63,258 nt of DNA from contig CADAGC010000001.1 of assembly GCA_902787365.1 (NCBI GenBank), positions 33,100 to 96,357 of the forward strand, given 5' to 3'. Position 1 is the first letter of the stretch. Every line of letters begins with the position of its first letter. This DNA comes from an uncultured Ruminococcus sp. (GTDB taxonomy: Bacteria; Bacillota; Clostridia; Oscillospirales; Ruminococcaceae). Made by a program: the position numbers and the translations under genes. The notes below the pieces were generated by a model. It was not told where the DNA came from, did no database searches, and saw nothing but the letters and a program-made list of their open reading frames with translations. Shown piece after piece: positions 28,707 through 36,882 of this stretch.

Positions 28707-28822
28707 AAAGGAATAGCCTAAGCCCCAAGGGGCGGCAACCCCTCGGGATAAAAGCGGCACTCCTTGGTTATTGTTGTTATTAATAAACACCGCCAACTTT
28801 AGAGTTTTGGCGGTGTTTGCTT
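28707..28822 (+). ncRNA. Candidate type I antitoxin RNA
   Basis: A predicted RNA of ~115 bases, from the consensus promoter to the bidirectional hairpin at 28785-28818. It lacks a credible ORF. It carries GCAACCCCTC (28735-28744), identical to the complement of the toxin ribosome-site region (28971-28980). CTCCTT (28760-28765) and ACCGCCAA (28789-28796) are also repeated in the toxin leader complement. It overlaps the 3' end of the toxin mRNA. Such direct-repeat pairing is the logic of Fst/par-type antisense RNAs. This is inferred, not known for this sequence. Confidence 0.65.
28785..28818. terminator. Bidirectional terminator shared by antitoxin RNA and toxin mRNA
   Basis: A 12-bp perfect stem, AAACACCGCCAA with TTGGCGGTGTTT. 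The T residues after either strand are modest. Confidence 0.7.
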
Positions 28823-28859
28823 TATGTTGCCCCTTTCAAAGGTCTACACGTTAAGCAGA

Positions 28860-28967
28860 CTACTTGTTTTTCTTATAAAGAAAATAGTAGCCGCACATTA
28901 TAAGTATCTCTACAACTTTAAGCAACAACTCAGTTAAGAGTATGTAGTCACTAAGCGTTAAATACAT
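28860..28967 (-). CDS. 35-residue hydrophobic peptide, candidate type I toxin
   Basis: ATG 28967 lies 7 bases after AAGGAGGGG. The peptide begins MYLTLSDYILLTELLL, has a membrane-spanning stretch at ~residues 8-31 and ends in a basic YKKNK tail, the layout of Fst/TxpA/holin-like toxins. Its ribosome site is inside a 7-bp hairpin (28978-28995), which would restrain translation. It has a consensus promoter, converges with a small RNA and shares a terminator with it. The gene is too short for routine annotation. Membrane toxicity is inferred. Confidence 0.65.
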   Translation of the reverse strand: MYLTLSDYILLTELLLKVVEILIMCGYYFLYKKNK

Positions 28968-28977
28968 TGTGCAACCC

Positions 28978-28995
28978 CTCCTTATCTCTAAGGAG
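28978..28995 (-). promoter_or_regulatory. Hairpin that sequesters the toxin ribosome site
   Basis: CTCCTTA pairs with TAAGGAG around GAGA in the toxin mRNA leader. It hides the AAGGAG ribosome site. Confidence 0.7.
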
Positions 28996-29033
28996 ACCGC
29001 CAATCTTCGTTACCGAACTCAGACTATGTTAGT

Positions 29034-29062
29034 ATTATAGCACAAACCTTCCCAAAAGTCAA
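29034..29062 (-). promoter_or_regulatory. Promoter of the candidate toxin mRNA
   Basis: On the minus strand TTGACT (29057-29062) and extended TGC-TATAAT (-10 at 29034-29039), spacer 17. The leader would be about 60 bases. Confidence 0.8.
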
Positions 29063-29095
29063 ACATCCCCGCACACCTTTCGGTATGCGGGGATA
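29063..29095 (-). terminator. Terminator of xylA
   Basis: ATCCCCGCA pairs with TGCGGGGAT around a GAAAGG-containing loop. The T-rich tail on the minus strand (GTTTGACTTTT) also contains the toxin -35 box. Confidence 0.8.
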
Positions 29096-29105
29096 GCTGT
29101 TTTTA

Positions 29106-30431
29106 TCAGAGGGTGAACATTATCTGGTTGAGAATGCTCTCTAAATATTCCTGTCTGCCGCTTGTGAGTGAGTCTGTAACCTCGCCCTTTTCAAGTGCAT
29201 ACTTTTCAAGCTCTTCAAAGCCTACCTTGCCGTCGATGATATCCTTGCCGATGCCTGTATTCCAGGAAGCATATCTGTCGTCAACGAACTTGTCAACTCT
29301 GCCATCCTCGATGAGCTTATATGCAGCTCTCAGGCCGAGTGCGAAAGTATCCATACCTGCGATATAGCTGTAGAAGATATCGTCCATTGTGTAGGAGCCT
29401 CTTCTTGCCTTAGCATCGAAGTTAAGGCCGCCGTTTGTGAAGCCGCCTGCCTTGATGACTTCATACATACAAAGTGTAGCATCATAAGCGTTTGTGGGGA
29501 ACTGGTCGGTATCCCAGCCGAGGAGCGGATCGCCCTGGTTAGCATCAATCGAGCCGAAGAAGCCGTTATCTCTTGCAACTCTCAGCTCGTGCTGGAATGT
29601 GTGCTGTGCGAGTGTTGCGTGGTTAGCCTCGATATTCATTTTGAAATCCTTATCAAGGCCGTATTTTCTTAAGAAGCCGATAACTGTAGCTGTATCGAAA
29701 TCATACTGGTGCTTTGTGGGCTCCTTGGGCTTGGGCTCGATATAGAAATCACCGTCATAGCCCTTGGAACGAGCGTAAGCAACTGCCATTTTCATAAGTC
29801 TTGCCATATTGTCAAGTTCAAGACCCATATTGGTGTTGAGAAGAGTCTCATAACCCTCTCTGCCGCCCCAGAAAACATAGCCCTTACCGCCGAGCTTTAT
29901 TGTGGAGTCGATAGCCTTCTTTATCTGTGCTGCTGCATATGCAAAAACATCAGCAGAGGGTGATGTGCCTGCGCCGTGCATATATCTGGGGTGGTCAAAG
30001 CACTTGGCTGTGCCCCAGAGAAGCTTCTTTGAGGGGTCAGCCTTCATCTTCTCTGCGATATAGTCGATCATCTCGTCGAACTTATCGTTTGTCTCCTTAA
30101 GAGAGCCGTATTCGGGAGAGATATCTCTGTCATGATAGCAGAAGTAGTCGATAGAGAGCTTATCCATTATCTCGAAAGCAGCGTCTACCTTAGCCTTAGC
30201 CCTTGCCTCGGGTGTTGCCTCGCCCCAGGTCTTGTCTGTTGTGCCGCAGCCGAACATATCAGTTCCGTCGCCGCCCATAGTGTGCCACCAGGAAAGAGCG
30301 AACCTTAACTGCTCCTTCATGGTCTTGCCGCCGATAACTTCATCGGGGTTGTAGTATTTGAAAGCCAGCGGGTTAGTGGACTGCGGGCCTTCATAGGGTA
30401 TCTTCGGGATATTTGCAAAAAACTCTGCCAT
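29106..30431 (-). CDS. xylA: Xylose isomerase
   Basis: Interconverts D-xylose and D-xylulose in the cytoplasm. ATG 30431 ([18 protein letters not shown]) is 8 bases after GGAGG, giving 441 residues, normal for class II enzymes. The catalytic His is in [10 protein letters not shown] (~residue 100). Metal ligands are in [33 protein letters not shown] and [20 protein letters not shown]. No xylulokinase or XylR gene adjoins. ATC is preferred over ATA for Ile, as in other highly expressed genes of this window. Confidence 0.97.
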   Translation of the reverse strand: MAEFFANIPKIPYEGPQSTNPLAFKYYNPDEVIGGKTMKEQLRFALSWWHTMGGDGTDMFGCGTTDKTWGEATPEARAKAKVDAAFEIMDKLSIDYFCYHDRDISPEYGSLKETNDKFDEMIDYIAEKMKADPSKKLLWGTAKCFDHPRYMHGAGTSPSADVFAYAAAQIKKAIDSTIKLGGKGYVFWGGREGYETLLNTNMGLELDNMARLMKMAVAYARSKGYDGDFYIEPKPKEPTKHQYDFDTATVIGFLRKYGLDKDFKMNIEANHATLAQHTFQHELRVARDNGFFGSIDANQGDPLLGWDTDQFPTNAYDATLCMYEVIKAGGFTNGGLNFDAKARRGSYTMDDIFYSYIAGMDTFALGLRAAYKLIEDGRVDKFVDDRYASWNTGIGKDIIDGKVGFEELEKYALEKGEVTDSLTSGRQEYLESILNQIMFTL

Positions 30432-30487
30432 AATATTAACCTCCATTATGTAAAAATATAAATAGGTTGATTAAAAACTATACTATT

Positions 30488-30517
30488 ATTTTACACCAAA
30501 AAGGGCGCACTTGTCAA
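30488..30517 (-). promoter_or_regulatory. Promoter of xylA
   Basis: On the minus strand TTGACA (30512-30517) and TAAAAT (30488-30493), spacer 18. Confidence 0.65.
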
Positions 30518-30633
30518 CAGTTTTTTGTGACAAATCATATAAAGATTTTATAAAAGCCTAAAAAAGTAAACGAGCGCAAAGCGACAGGATACCTGCCGCA
30601 GATTTGTTATGACAGTTTATTTTATAAAATGTA

Positions 30634-30662
30634 TTGACTAACTCGTATAGATATGATAAAAT
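30634..30662 (+). promoter_or_regulatory. Promoter of the ABC exporter operon
   Basis: TTGACT (30634-30639) and TAAAAT (30657-30662), spacer 17. Confidence 0.65.
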
Positions 30663-30716
30663 AATAATATATGTAAAATCTTTAAGCTGCGGTGTTGTCA
30701 CAACAACTTATCAAAA

Positions 30717-30747
30717 CGCAGCCGCACCATAATTATGCATTATATAT
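30717..30747. repeat. Heptamer/hairpin element remnant R12 (right end)
   Basis: AGCCGCACCATAATTATGCATTAT matches the right ends of full copies. Only a short remnant remains, in the leader of the ABC exporter. Confidence 0.5.
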
Positions 30748-30764
30748 GAAAGGGGAAAGAAAGA

Positions 30765-31496
30765 ATGGAAAACGTGCTTGAAGTCAAGGGATTGTCCAAG
30801 CAGTACAAGCCGGGTGTTTATGCTTCGCAGGACGTGACCTTTGAAGTGAAAAAAGGCGAGATATTCGCACTCATAGGCCCTAACGGCGCAGGCAAGACCA
30901 CGACTATCAGAATGATATCGACGCTTTTAAAAGCAACAGAGGGCGATGCGGTGGTAGCAGGCCACAGCATACTCACAGAGCCCGAAAAGGTAAGAGAGAA
31001 CATAACCTACCTGCCCGACGAAGCAGGCGCTTACAAGAACATGAAGGGCATCGACTACTTAAAGTTCATGGCAGGAATATATGCCAAGGACGCCGCATCT
31101 GCTGCCCAGTTTGTTGAGAGGGGCAAGGAGATATGCGGCCTCGGCGACAGGCTCAATGACAAGATAGGCGGCTATTCAAGAGGTATGGCAAGAAAGCTTC
31201 TGATAGCCCGTGCCATAATGTCACGCCCCGCACTTGCCATATTTGACGAGCCGACTTCGGGTCTTGACATAATAAACGCCCTTGATGTAAGGCGTATGCT
31301 CAAAAAGCTTGCAAGCGAGGAGGGCATGAGCTTTCTGCTATCGTCACACAATATGCTGGAGATAGAATATGTTTCCGACAGGGTGGGCATAATAGCGAAA
31401 GGCCACCTATTAGAGGTCGGCAAGCCCAAGGAGCTTATAGAGAAATACGAAGCGCAGAACCTTGAAGAAGTCTTTGAAAGGGTGGTGAAGCTGTAA
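30765..31496 (+). CDS. ABC-2 type exporter ATPase
   Basis: A 243-residue nucleotide-binding subunit of the NatA/CcmA type. Walker A is GPNGAGKTTT (~residue 38), the signature is YSRGMARKLLIARA (~130), Walker B is ALAIFDEPTSG and the switch His is in LSSHNML. ATG 30765 follows AAAGGGG. The stop codon shares one base with the start of the permease gene, so the two are translationally coupled. Substrate is unknown; NatAB-like pairs export Na or small toxic compounds. Confidence 0.93.
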   Translation: MENVLEVKGLSKQYKPGVYASQDVTFEVKKGEIFALIGPNGAGKTTTIRMISTLLKATEGDAVVAGHSILTEPEKVRENITYLPDEAGAYKNMKGIDYLKFMAGIYAKDAASAAQFVERGKEICGLGDRLNDKIGGYSRGMARKLLIARAIMSRPALAIFDEPTSGLDIINALDVRRMLKKLASEEGMSFLLSSHNMLEIEYVSDRVGIIAKGHLLEVGKPKELIEKYEAQNLEEVFERVVKL

Positions 31497-32818
31497 TGAA
31501 ATTCATGCATCTTTTCAAGAAAGAGCTTAAGGAAATGCTCACCATTACAACGATAATGACCATGGTATTCACCGTTGTGATAATGGTCATGGCAGGAAGT
31601 GCCATGTCGGGCGCTGTTGAAGATGCCAAAGAGGAAAGCGGCGAGATAACAATATGCAACCTCGATGACACTGAGTTTACAAAGGCTGTGCTGAAATTCC
31701 TCGAAAACCCCGCAGGCGGTGACAAGAATGAAGTCAAGTATGTTGACATACAGGGCGATGACTACTCAAAGGAGCTTGACAGGCTTGACATAAAGAATGT
31801 AGTTATCATACCCAAGGGCTTTTCCGAGCACATTGAAAACAGCGAGCAGGCAACGCTTATCTACGTTACAAAAATGACCTCGCTCTCATCATTTTCAAAT
31901 ATCTCGACAGGCTCATCAAATGCGATGAACCTCATCAATGCGGCAGTAAAGAGCGCATTCTACAACTCAAAGGTAAACTCAGGCGCACTTTCAGACAAGG
32001 AAGTTACAATGCTTGAAGCGCCCATAACCATTGACGAGACAACGATAGTAGCTGACAGGTCTGAAAAGGTAGCGGCTTCACTCATCGTTGCGGCAACACA
32101 GATGAGCAATATGTTCCTGCCGATATGCGTATTCATACTCGTTATATATTCATCACAGATGATACTCAACGCAGTTGCGACAGAGAAGCTTGACAAGACG
32201 CTCGAAACTCTGCTCTCTGCACCCGTTTCAAGGCTCTCGGTGCTCTCCGCCAAGATGCTTGCGGCAGGCGTTGTTGCAGGCCTTAATGCGATAGTCTTTA
32301 TGTTTGGTATGAGCAAGATGACCGAATCTGTCACCAACATGACTTCCGAGAGCGTTGACAACCTTGACGAGATACTCAAAAACTTAGGCCTTACCCTTTC
32401 GGTGGGCGATTATGTGCTGGTAGGTCTTCAGATGTTTATGACGATACTCATTACCCTTGCAATATCGCTCGTTTTAGGCGTGCTGGTAAAGGATTCAAAG
32501 AGCGCACAGTCATACATAATGCCCATATCGCTCATGGCTATGATACCATATATGCTCTCGATGTTCGTTGACATCAACACACTCTCCCCCGCACTTAAGT
32601 ATGTGGTATACGCAATACCCTTCACCCACACATTCACAGCCATTCAGAACGTTATGTTTGACAATATGACCGTATTCTGGGGCGGCTTTGCTTATCAGGC
32701 AGTTCTGCTTGTAGTATGCATGGGCTTTGCGGTAAAGGTATTCACAAGCGACAAGATATTCACAATGACCCTTTCTTTCGGAAAGAAAAAACAGAAAGAA
32801 GCAAACAACGAAGACTAA
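31496..32818 (+). CDS. ABC-2 type exporter permease
   Basis: A 440-residue permease with the ABC-2 (NatB-like) layout: one N-terminal membrane segment (~residues 15-36), an outer domain of ~170 residues, then five to six segments from ~residue 195. ATEKLDKTLETLLSAPVSRLSVLSAKMLAAGVV is the coupling-helix region typical of the family. It works with the preceding ATPase. Confidence 0.9.
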   Translation: MKFMHLFKKELKEMLTITTIMTMVFTVVIMVMAGSAMSGAVEDAKEESGEITICNLDDTEFTKAVLKFLENPAGGDKNEVKYVDIQGDDYSKELDRLDIKNVVIIPKGFSEHIENSEQATLIYVTKMTSLSSFSNISTGSSNAMNLINAAVKSAFYNSKVNSGALSDKEVTMLEAPITIDETTIVADRSEKVAASLIVAATQMSNMFLPICVFILVIYSSQMILNAVATEKLDKTLETLLSAPVSRLSVLSAKMLAAGVVAGLNAIVFMFGMSKMTESVTNMTSESVDNLDEILKNLGLTLSVGDYVLVGLQMFMTILITLAISLVLGVLVKDSKSAQSYIMPISLMAMIPYMLSMFVDINTLSPALKYVVYAIPFTHTFTAIQNVMFDNMTVFWGGFAYQAVLLVVCMGFAVKVFTSDKIFTMTLSFGKKKQKEANNED

Positions 32819-32840
32819 TTTTATTTGGAGATAACTGACT

Positions 32841-33920
32841 ATGCTTAAAAGAACAAAAGCATTTTTATCACTTATAACTGCGGCTGTTATATTAAGCTCC
32901 TGCGGGGCTTCGGGCAGCTCATCATCATCAAGCGAGGGTGACAGCTCATCAGAAGCTCCGACTACGGCAGTCAAAGTCACTCTGCCGCAGGACAGCTCTG
33001 TGCCCGACAGCAGCGACTCGTCGCAGGACGATTCGTCACAGGACGGTGAGCAGCAAAGCAGCATCACCCCTCATATGTGGAAGCTCACAGCAGACAACGG
33101 CCACACGATAACCTTTATAGGCTCTATGCACGCTCTGGCTGAAGACAGCTTTCCGCTGCCCGACAGAGTGCTTGAGCCTTACAAAGAAGCCGATGCGGTA
33201 GTGTGTGAATTAGACCTGTATGGTTTCTCAAACAACTTCGCAAAGCAGCTTGAGCTTTCAACCACAGCCACCTACGACAGCAAGGAAGAAACGATTTCCG
33301 ACCACCTCTCACCCGAGACAGTAGAGGGGCTGACGAGCTTTTTCGACAAAATGGTAGGCAGCGGTGCTATGGAAACATACAAGCACTTCAAGCCCTGGAT
33401 GATACTCTCTCAATGCGAGAATGCCTCTGTGCAAAAGGCAGGACTCGACCCTAACAAGGCGCTTGATCTTGTGATAACCAAAATGGCGACAGAAGACGGC
33501 AAGGAGATAATCGAGGCAGAGGGCGCAGATTTCCAGTTCGGTATGCTGCAAAACTTCTCTGACGAGATGTATGATATGCTCTTTGCAAGCTACACCGCTG
33601 AAAATTCCGACATGGTGGTAGAGAGCAACAAGCACCTCTACGAGGTCTGGAAAGCAGGCGACATGGAACAGACAGAAAAGCTCCTGTCAAGCGAAGCCGA
33701 CCTGACATACGGCATATCTGATGAAAGCCAAAAAGAGCTGCTCGACCAGTACAACAAGGAAATGCTTTATGACCGAAACATCGGCATGGCAGAGGTAGCC
33801 GAGAAAGTGCTCAAAGACCACGAGAACACCTACTTTATGGTAGGCCTTGCACACTTCATCGGTGAGGGCGGCATAATCGACCTGCTCGAAAAGAAAGGCT
33901 ACAAGATAGAGGTTATATGA
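32841..33920 (+). CDS. TraB/GumN-family lipoprotein
   Basis: A 359-residue protein with a lipobox (AVILSSCGAS, Cys at ~residue 21), then a Ser/Asp-rich linker to ~residue 75. The TraB/GumN (Tiki-like) domain follows, with IGSMHALAEDSFPLPDR, VCELDLYGF, a C-terminal EKVLKDHENTYFMVGLAHFIGEGGIIDLL and the GxxH motif. Family members are thought to be metal-dependent proteases or Tiki-like hydrolases; here it would be anchored outside the membrane. It starts 22 bases after the permease and ends at a strong terminator, so it may be in the exporter operon. Confidence 0.88.
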   Translation: MLKRTKAFLSLITAAVILSSCGASGSSSSSSEGDSSSEAPTTAVKVTLPQDSSVPDSSDSSQDDSSQDGEQQSSITPHMWKLTADNGHTITFIGSMHALAEDSFPLPDRVLEPYKEADAVVCELDLYGFSNNFAKQLELSTTATYDSKEETISDHLSPETVEGLTSFFDKMVGSGAMETYKHFKPWMILSQCENASVQKAGLDPNKALDLVITKMATEDGKEIIEAEGADFQFGMLQNFSDEMYDMLFASYTAENSDMVVESNKHLYEVWKAGDMEQTEKLLSSEADLTYGISDESQKELLDQYNKEMLYDRNIGMAEVAEKVLKDHENTYFMVGLAHFIGEGGIIDLLEKKGYKIEVI

Positions 33921-33929
33921 CCCATAAAA

Positions 33930-33965
33930 AAAGAGGTATCGCCAATGACGATACCTCTTTTTTTT
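33930..33965 (+). terminator. Terminator of the exporter/TraB operon
   Basis: AAAGAGGTATCG pairs with CGATACCTCTTT, followed by more T. It could also serve the convergent ComFB-domain gene. Confidence 0.9.
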
Positions 33966-33974
33966 ATATTCGTA

Positions 33975-34664
33975 TTAGTGTCTCGGGTTAGCCTTGACGT
34001 GGAGAATGGCTTTTGATATAGCCTGTGTCACCTCGTCGGGGCTTTCGTTTTTGAGAAGCGCTTCAACGTCTGCTTCGGTGGTGACGATATACTTGGGAGT
34101 GACGGTATTGAGCGCCATAGCCATAGCATCGTTACGGCAGAGAGTACACGAGCAGCAGCCGAATTTTTTGAGCGCCGCTTCGATCCTGCTTGCCACCATT
34201 CGCTCGTGGATATTTATGACCTTAACTGTCGTATCGGGTGCAGGAGCAGGCTCGGGCTTTTTCTCTTCGGGGGCAGGCTCGGCCTTGGGCTTCTCTGCAG
34301 GTTTCTGCTCGGGCGTTTCGGCGGCCTTTTCACCCTCGGCGGGCTTAGCAGCGCCCTCCTTTGAGTAGGTGTTTATTATCTCCTCAACGTCGGGGGCTTT
34401 GTCGGGCTTGGGGGCTTTTGCCTGCTGTTCCTTGGCGGCGGCCTCCTCGGCGGCTTTCTTTTCGGCCTCTATCTCCTCGGGGGTCATATGCTGCCTTGCA
34501 AGCTCTTCCTTGACCTCGGCAGAGCGCTTGTCACGCTCGTCCTCATAAGGGTCAAAGGGCTGCATATTCTTAACATTGGGTGCGACAGTATGCGTCGAAT
34601 CACCCGACGGCATTATCTTCGAGAACATCGCCTGCTTATTTATATCTTTTCTTGTCTTTGCCAT
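33975..34664 (-). CDS. ComFB-domain protein
   Basis: I place the start at ATG 34664 (MAKTRKDINKQ), because the open frame upstream is repeat DNA. The ribosome site is weak (GTGGTG). The 229-residue protein has a basic N-terminus, an Ala/Lys/Glu/Pro-rich low-complexity middle (~residues 55-150) and a C-terminal late-competence ComFB-type domain: VKVINIHERMVASRIEAALK, then CCSCTLCRNDAMAMALN and PKYIVT, with Cys residues that may bind zinc. The parA gene lies upstream, separated by repeat R5. Function is unknown; ComFB-like domains also appear in motility and signalling proteins. Confidence 0.78.
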   Translation of the reverse strand: MAKTRKDINKQAMFSKIMPSGDSTHTVAPNVKNMQPFDPYEDERDKRSAEVKEELARQHMTPEEIEAEKKAAEEAAAKEQQAKAPKPDKAPDVEEIINTYSKEGAAKPAEGEKAAETPEQKPAEKPKAEPAPEEKKPEPAPAPDTTVKVINIHERMVASRIEAALKKFGCCSCTLCRNDAMAMALNTVTPKYIVTTEADVEALLKNESPDEVTQAISKAILHVKANPRH

Positions 34665-34683
34665 AATAACACCACGCTTTGTC

Positions 34684-34846
34684 AATGCATAATGCATAAT
34701 GCATAATTCATAATGCATAATGAATGTGCGCCTGCGGCGCGTTATGTCCATTCGGACACCGCCTGCGGCGGTAATTATCAATTAAAAATCCGTCCTGCGA
34801 AGCAGGACACCACAATTATGCATTATGCATTATGCATTATGCATTA
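34684..34846. repeat. Heptamer/hairpin element, copy R5 (full length)
   Basis: Both arrays are present (five left GCATAAT-like units, four to five right ATTATGC units). Inside are TGCGC-CTGC-GGCGCG, TGTCC-ATTC-GGACA, CCGCCTGCGGCGG and GTCCTGC-GAA-GCAGGAC hairpins with AATTATCAATTA between. The right array abuts the parA stop codon. Confidence 0.85.
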
Positions 34847-35620
34847 GTAGGGGTGCTTCACCATGCCGTAGCGTTCAAGCTCGGCGACGAGGGAGAAGAA
34901 ATCCTTTGTGCCTGTGCTGCGGCGTGCGTATTCGGTGATATCCATTTGCAGCGCCTGCGCTTCGGCAAGGGCGGTGGAATTTCTTATCACCGTTTCAAAT
35001 AGAGGGATATGCAGCTTCTGGCATATCATCTTCGCAGTACCGTAGACCTCTTTATGCAGCTTTGAGCGCTTGACGTAGCGGTTCAACAGCACGCCTGCTA
35101 TCTCGATGCCGGGGTTTATGGTGTGCTTTACATAGTCTATTGTCTCATAAACGAGAGTAAGACCCTGCAGCGAGAATATATCGGGCATCATGGGTATGAT
35201 AACATAATCGCAGGCCGTAAGGGCGTTTACCGTGAGTATACCAAGGCCGGGGGGCGAGTCTACTATTATATAGTCATAGAACGCCTGCGCCTCTTTGAGC
35301 GCTGTATAAAGCAAGAACTCTCTGTTCTTGCCGGTGTATTCAAGCTCTATTCCCGACAGGAGGATATTCGAGGGCACGATATCGGTCATGCTCATTCGCT
35401 GAATGGCTTCCTTAACGCCCACATCGGCCTTGATAAGCTCGTATATGGTGGGCTTTGACTCGGTGTCGGCGCCCGTTGAGAATGAAAGGTTGCCCTGTGG
35501 GTCCATATCTATAGCGAGCACACGGTAATCCTTGCTTGAAAGTGTGGCGCAAAGGGCATTAACGGTGGTCGTTTTGCCGACACCACCCTTCTGGGTTATT
35601 ACGGATATTATCTTTCCCAA
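34844..35620 (-). CDS. ParA/Soj-family ATPase (orphan)
   Basis: A 258-residue deviant-Walker ATPase. The P-loop is QKGGVGKTTT with signature Lys (~residue 11). AIDMDPQGNLS, VDSPPGLGILT and PMMPDIFSLQGL follow. TTG 35620 is the start, after AAAGGAAG. These proteins position DNA, flagella or other complexes by forming ATP dimers on the nucleoid or membrane. There is no parB or parS-like neighbour. The partner appears to be the ComFB-domain protein downstream, and the flagellar block starts on the other side, so cargo positioning is a reasonable guess. Confidence 0.88.
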   Translation of the reverse strand: MGKIISVITQKGGVGKTTTVNALCATLSSKDYRVLAIDMDPQGNLSFSTGADTESKPTIYELIKADVGVKEAIQRMSMTDIVPSNILLSGIELEYTGKNREFLLYTALKEAQAFYDYIIVDSPPGLGILTVNALTACDYVIIPMMPDIFSLQGLTLVYETIDYVKHTINPGIEIAGVLLNRYVKRSKLHKEVYGTAKMICQKLHIPLFETVIRNSTALAEAQALQMDITEYARRSTGTKDFFSLVAELERYGMVKHPY

Positions 35621-35675
35621 GCGCTCTCACTTCCTTTTTGCGGCATAGCCACAAGATGTAGTATCTCAATTTATT

Positions 35676-35704
35676 ATTATACCACATTATCGGGGAAATT
35701 TCAA
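35676..35704 (-). promoter_or_regulatory. Promoter of parA
   Basis: On the minus strand TTGAAA (35699-35704) and TATAAT (35676-35681), spacer 17. Confidence 0.75.
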
Positions 35705-35919
35705 GTACTTTGGCGCTGTTTTATAAGCATTTTTTCGCATAAAATGCGCTTTATGAGAAGAATGGCAGCAGACAGGCAGACCGCCAGTTTTTTTGCAGAA
35801 TTTTACAGGCGCAAAAATCCAAGTGTCCTAAAAATCGTCTTATTGCCCTACACGTAAATTGCAGGGGTGGTCTATTTGTGCAAAACGCCGAAATTGATAA
35901 ATGTATACAGTTTAATAGT
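35705..35919. other. Non-coding spacer between parA and flagellar promoter
   Basis: I see no gene or clear signal in this AT-rich stretch. Confidence 0.5.
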
Positions 35920-35945
35920 TTAATATTTTCATTCATAGCCGATAT
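35920..35945 (+). promoter_or_regulatory. Sigma-28 (SigD/FliA) type promoter of flgM operon
   Basis: TTAA (35920-35923) and GCCGATAT (35938-35945), spacer 14. The -10 is an exact match to the flagellar sigma consensus, and the layout equals that before fliD. Confidence 0.75.
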
Positions 35946-36026
35946 GTATTGTGAACGATAACACCGTAATGCCCTAAGTGGGTCTTGCGGCGGGTAACAT
36001 GGGTAATTAAAGATGGATGTGATGTT

Positions 36027-36329
36027 ATGAATATCAGATTTGACGGCGTGCGTAATTACGGAGCACAGAATTTTAAGAATGCAGCGGCTGCACAGAAATC
36101 AGCCGGCGAGATAAGGACTTCGGCAGCTTATTCCAAGAATGACGTAGTGTCGATAAAAGCCGACGCTTCTGACGTTGCGGCTGCAAGAGTAAGGAGCACT
36201 ATCTCGGCAAACGTTAACTCCTTAAGCTCTGCTGACAGGATAAATGCCCTTAAGGCGAGCATAGCGGACGGAAGCTATTTCGTTTCCTCTGAAGATATTG
36301 CGGGCAAGATTCTCGAGCGGTTTGCGTAA
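36027..36329 (+). CDS. flgM: Anti-sigma-28 factor FlgM
   Basis: A 100-residue FlgM-type protein. The N-terminal half is polar and likely disordered. The C-terminal half binds flagellar sigma factor: ISANVNSLSSADRINALKASIADGSYFVSSEDIAGKILERF, in which residues V, I, L and the G-x-Y/F-x-V pattern are typical of FlgM. ATG 36027 has only a weak ribosome site (GGATGTGAT). It leads an flgM-flgN-flgK-flgL run. Confidence 0.85.
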   Translation: MNIRFDGVRNYGAQNFKNAAAAQKSAGEIRTSAAYSKNDVVSIKADASDVAAARVRSTISANVNSLSSADRINALKASIADGSYFVSSEDIAGKILERFA

Positions 36330-36357
36330 GGCTATCATGCTTTGAGAGGTGATAGCT

Positions 36358-36816
36358 TTGAGTGCATTTGAGGAATACTATGGCTTTATGGAGAAATTTA
36401 TCTCCTTTTATATCGAGGCGCAGAAGTGCGAGCTTGAAAAGTTCGACGCTCTTATGAGCTGCGAGCTGCCCCGCATACAGGATGCTATGAACAACTACCA
36501 GTCTGTGATAAAGAAAGCTCAGTCCTACGAAGACGAGAGGATAGAGCTTTGCAAGCGCTTAGGCTTTGAAAACATGGCTTTTTCAGAGGTACTGCGGCAC
36601 TTTGAAGGCGAAGAAAAGACAAAGCTTACCGAGCAGAAAAACAGGCTCACCTCGATAATCAAGAATATTAAATATCTTAACAAACGGTCAATGGATTTTG
36701 TAAACGTTCAGCTGGGCGAGATAGAGCAGGCGGCATCTATTGCGTCTATCTACAACACCAAAGGTCTTGCTGACAGCCACCTTGCAAATTCCAATCTGCT
36801 AAACAAGCAGATATAA
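36358..36816 (+). CDS. flgN: Flagellar export chaperone FlgN
   Basis: A 152-residue helical protein; TTG 36358 is 7 bases after GAGAGG, better than the in-frame GTG at 36349. The helices (SFYIEAQKCELEKFDAL, YQSVIKKAQSYEDERIELCK, KNRLTSIIKNIKYLNKRS) fit FlgN, the chaperone for FlgK and FlgL, and its genes are next. Sequence similarity in this family is low, so the call relies on context and shape. Confidence 0.82.
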   Translation: MSAFEEYYGFMEKFISFYIEAQKCELEKFDALMSCELPRIQDAMNNYQSVIKKAQSYEDERIELCKRLGFENMAFSEVLRHFEGEEKTKLTEQKNRLTSIIKNIKYLNKRSMDFVNVQLGEIEQAASIASIYNTKGLADSHLANSNLLNKQI

Positions 36817-36882
36817 TTAATGTGTGTAAAGATGCGGGAGGAGAGTTTTCCCTCTTACATCAAAACGGAGGAGCGATGAACT

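Noticed and set aside
34665-34781. N-terminal extension of the ComFB-domain protein
   Set aside because: The residues (H-Y-A-L, H-Y-E-L repeats) are translations of repeat R5, not protein-like sequence.
34684-34846. Tandem short repeats resembling a CRISPR array
   Set aside because: The units are 7 bases with no unique spacers, and the arrays are inverted around hairpins. No cas genes are near.
35945-36026. Possible c-di-GMP riboswitch in the flgM leader
   Set aside because: I could not find the conserved tetraloop-receptor pattern. The stretch is also too short for the full aptamer.
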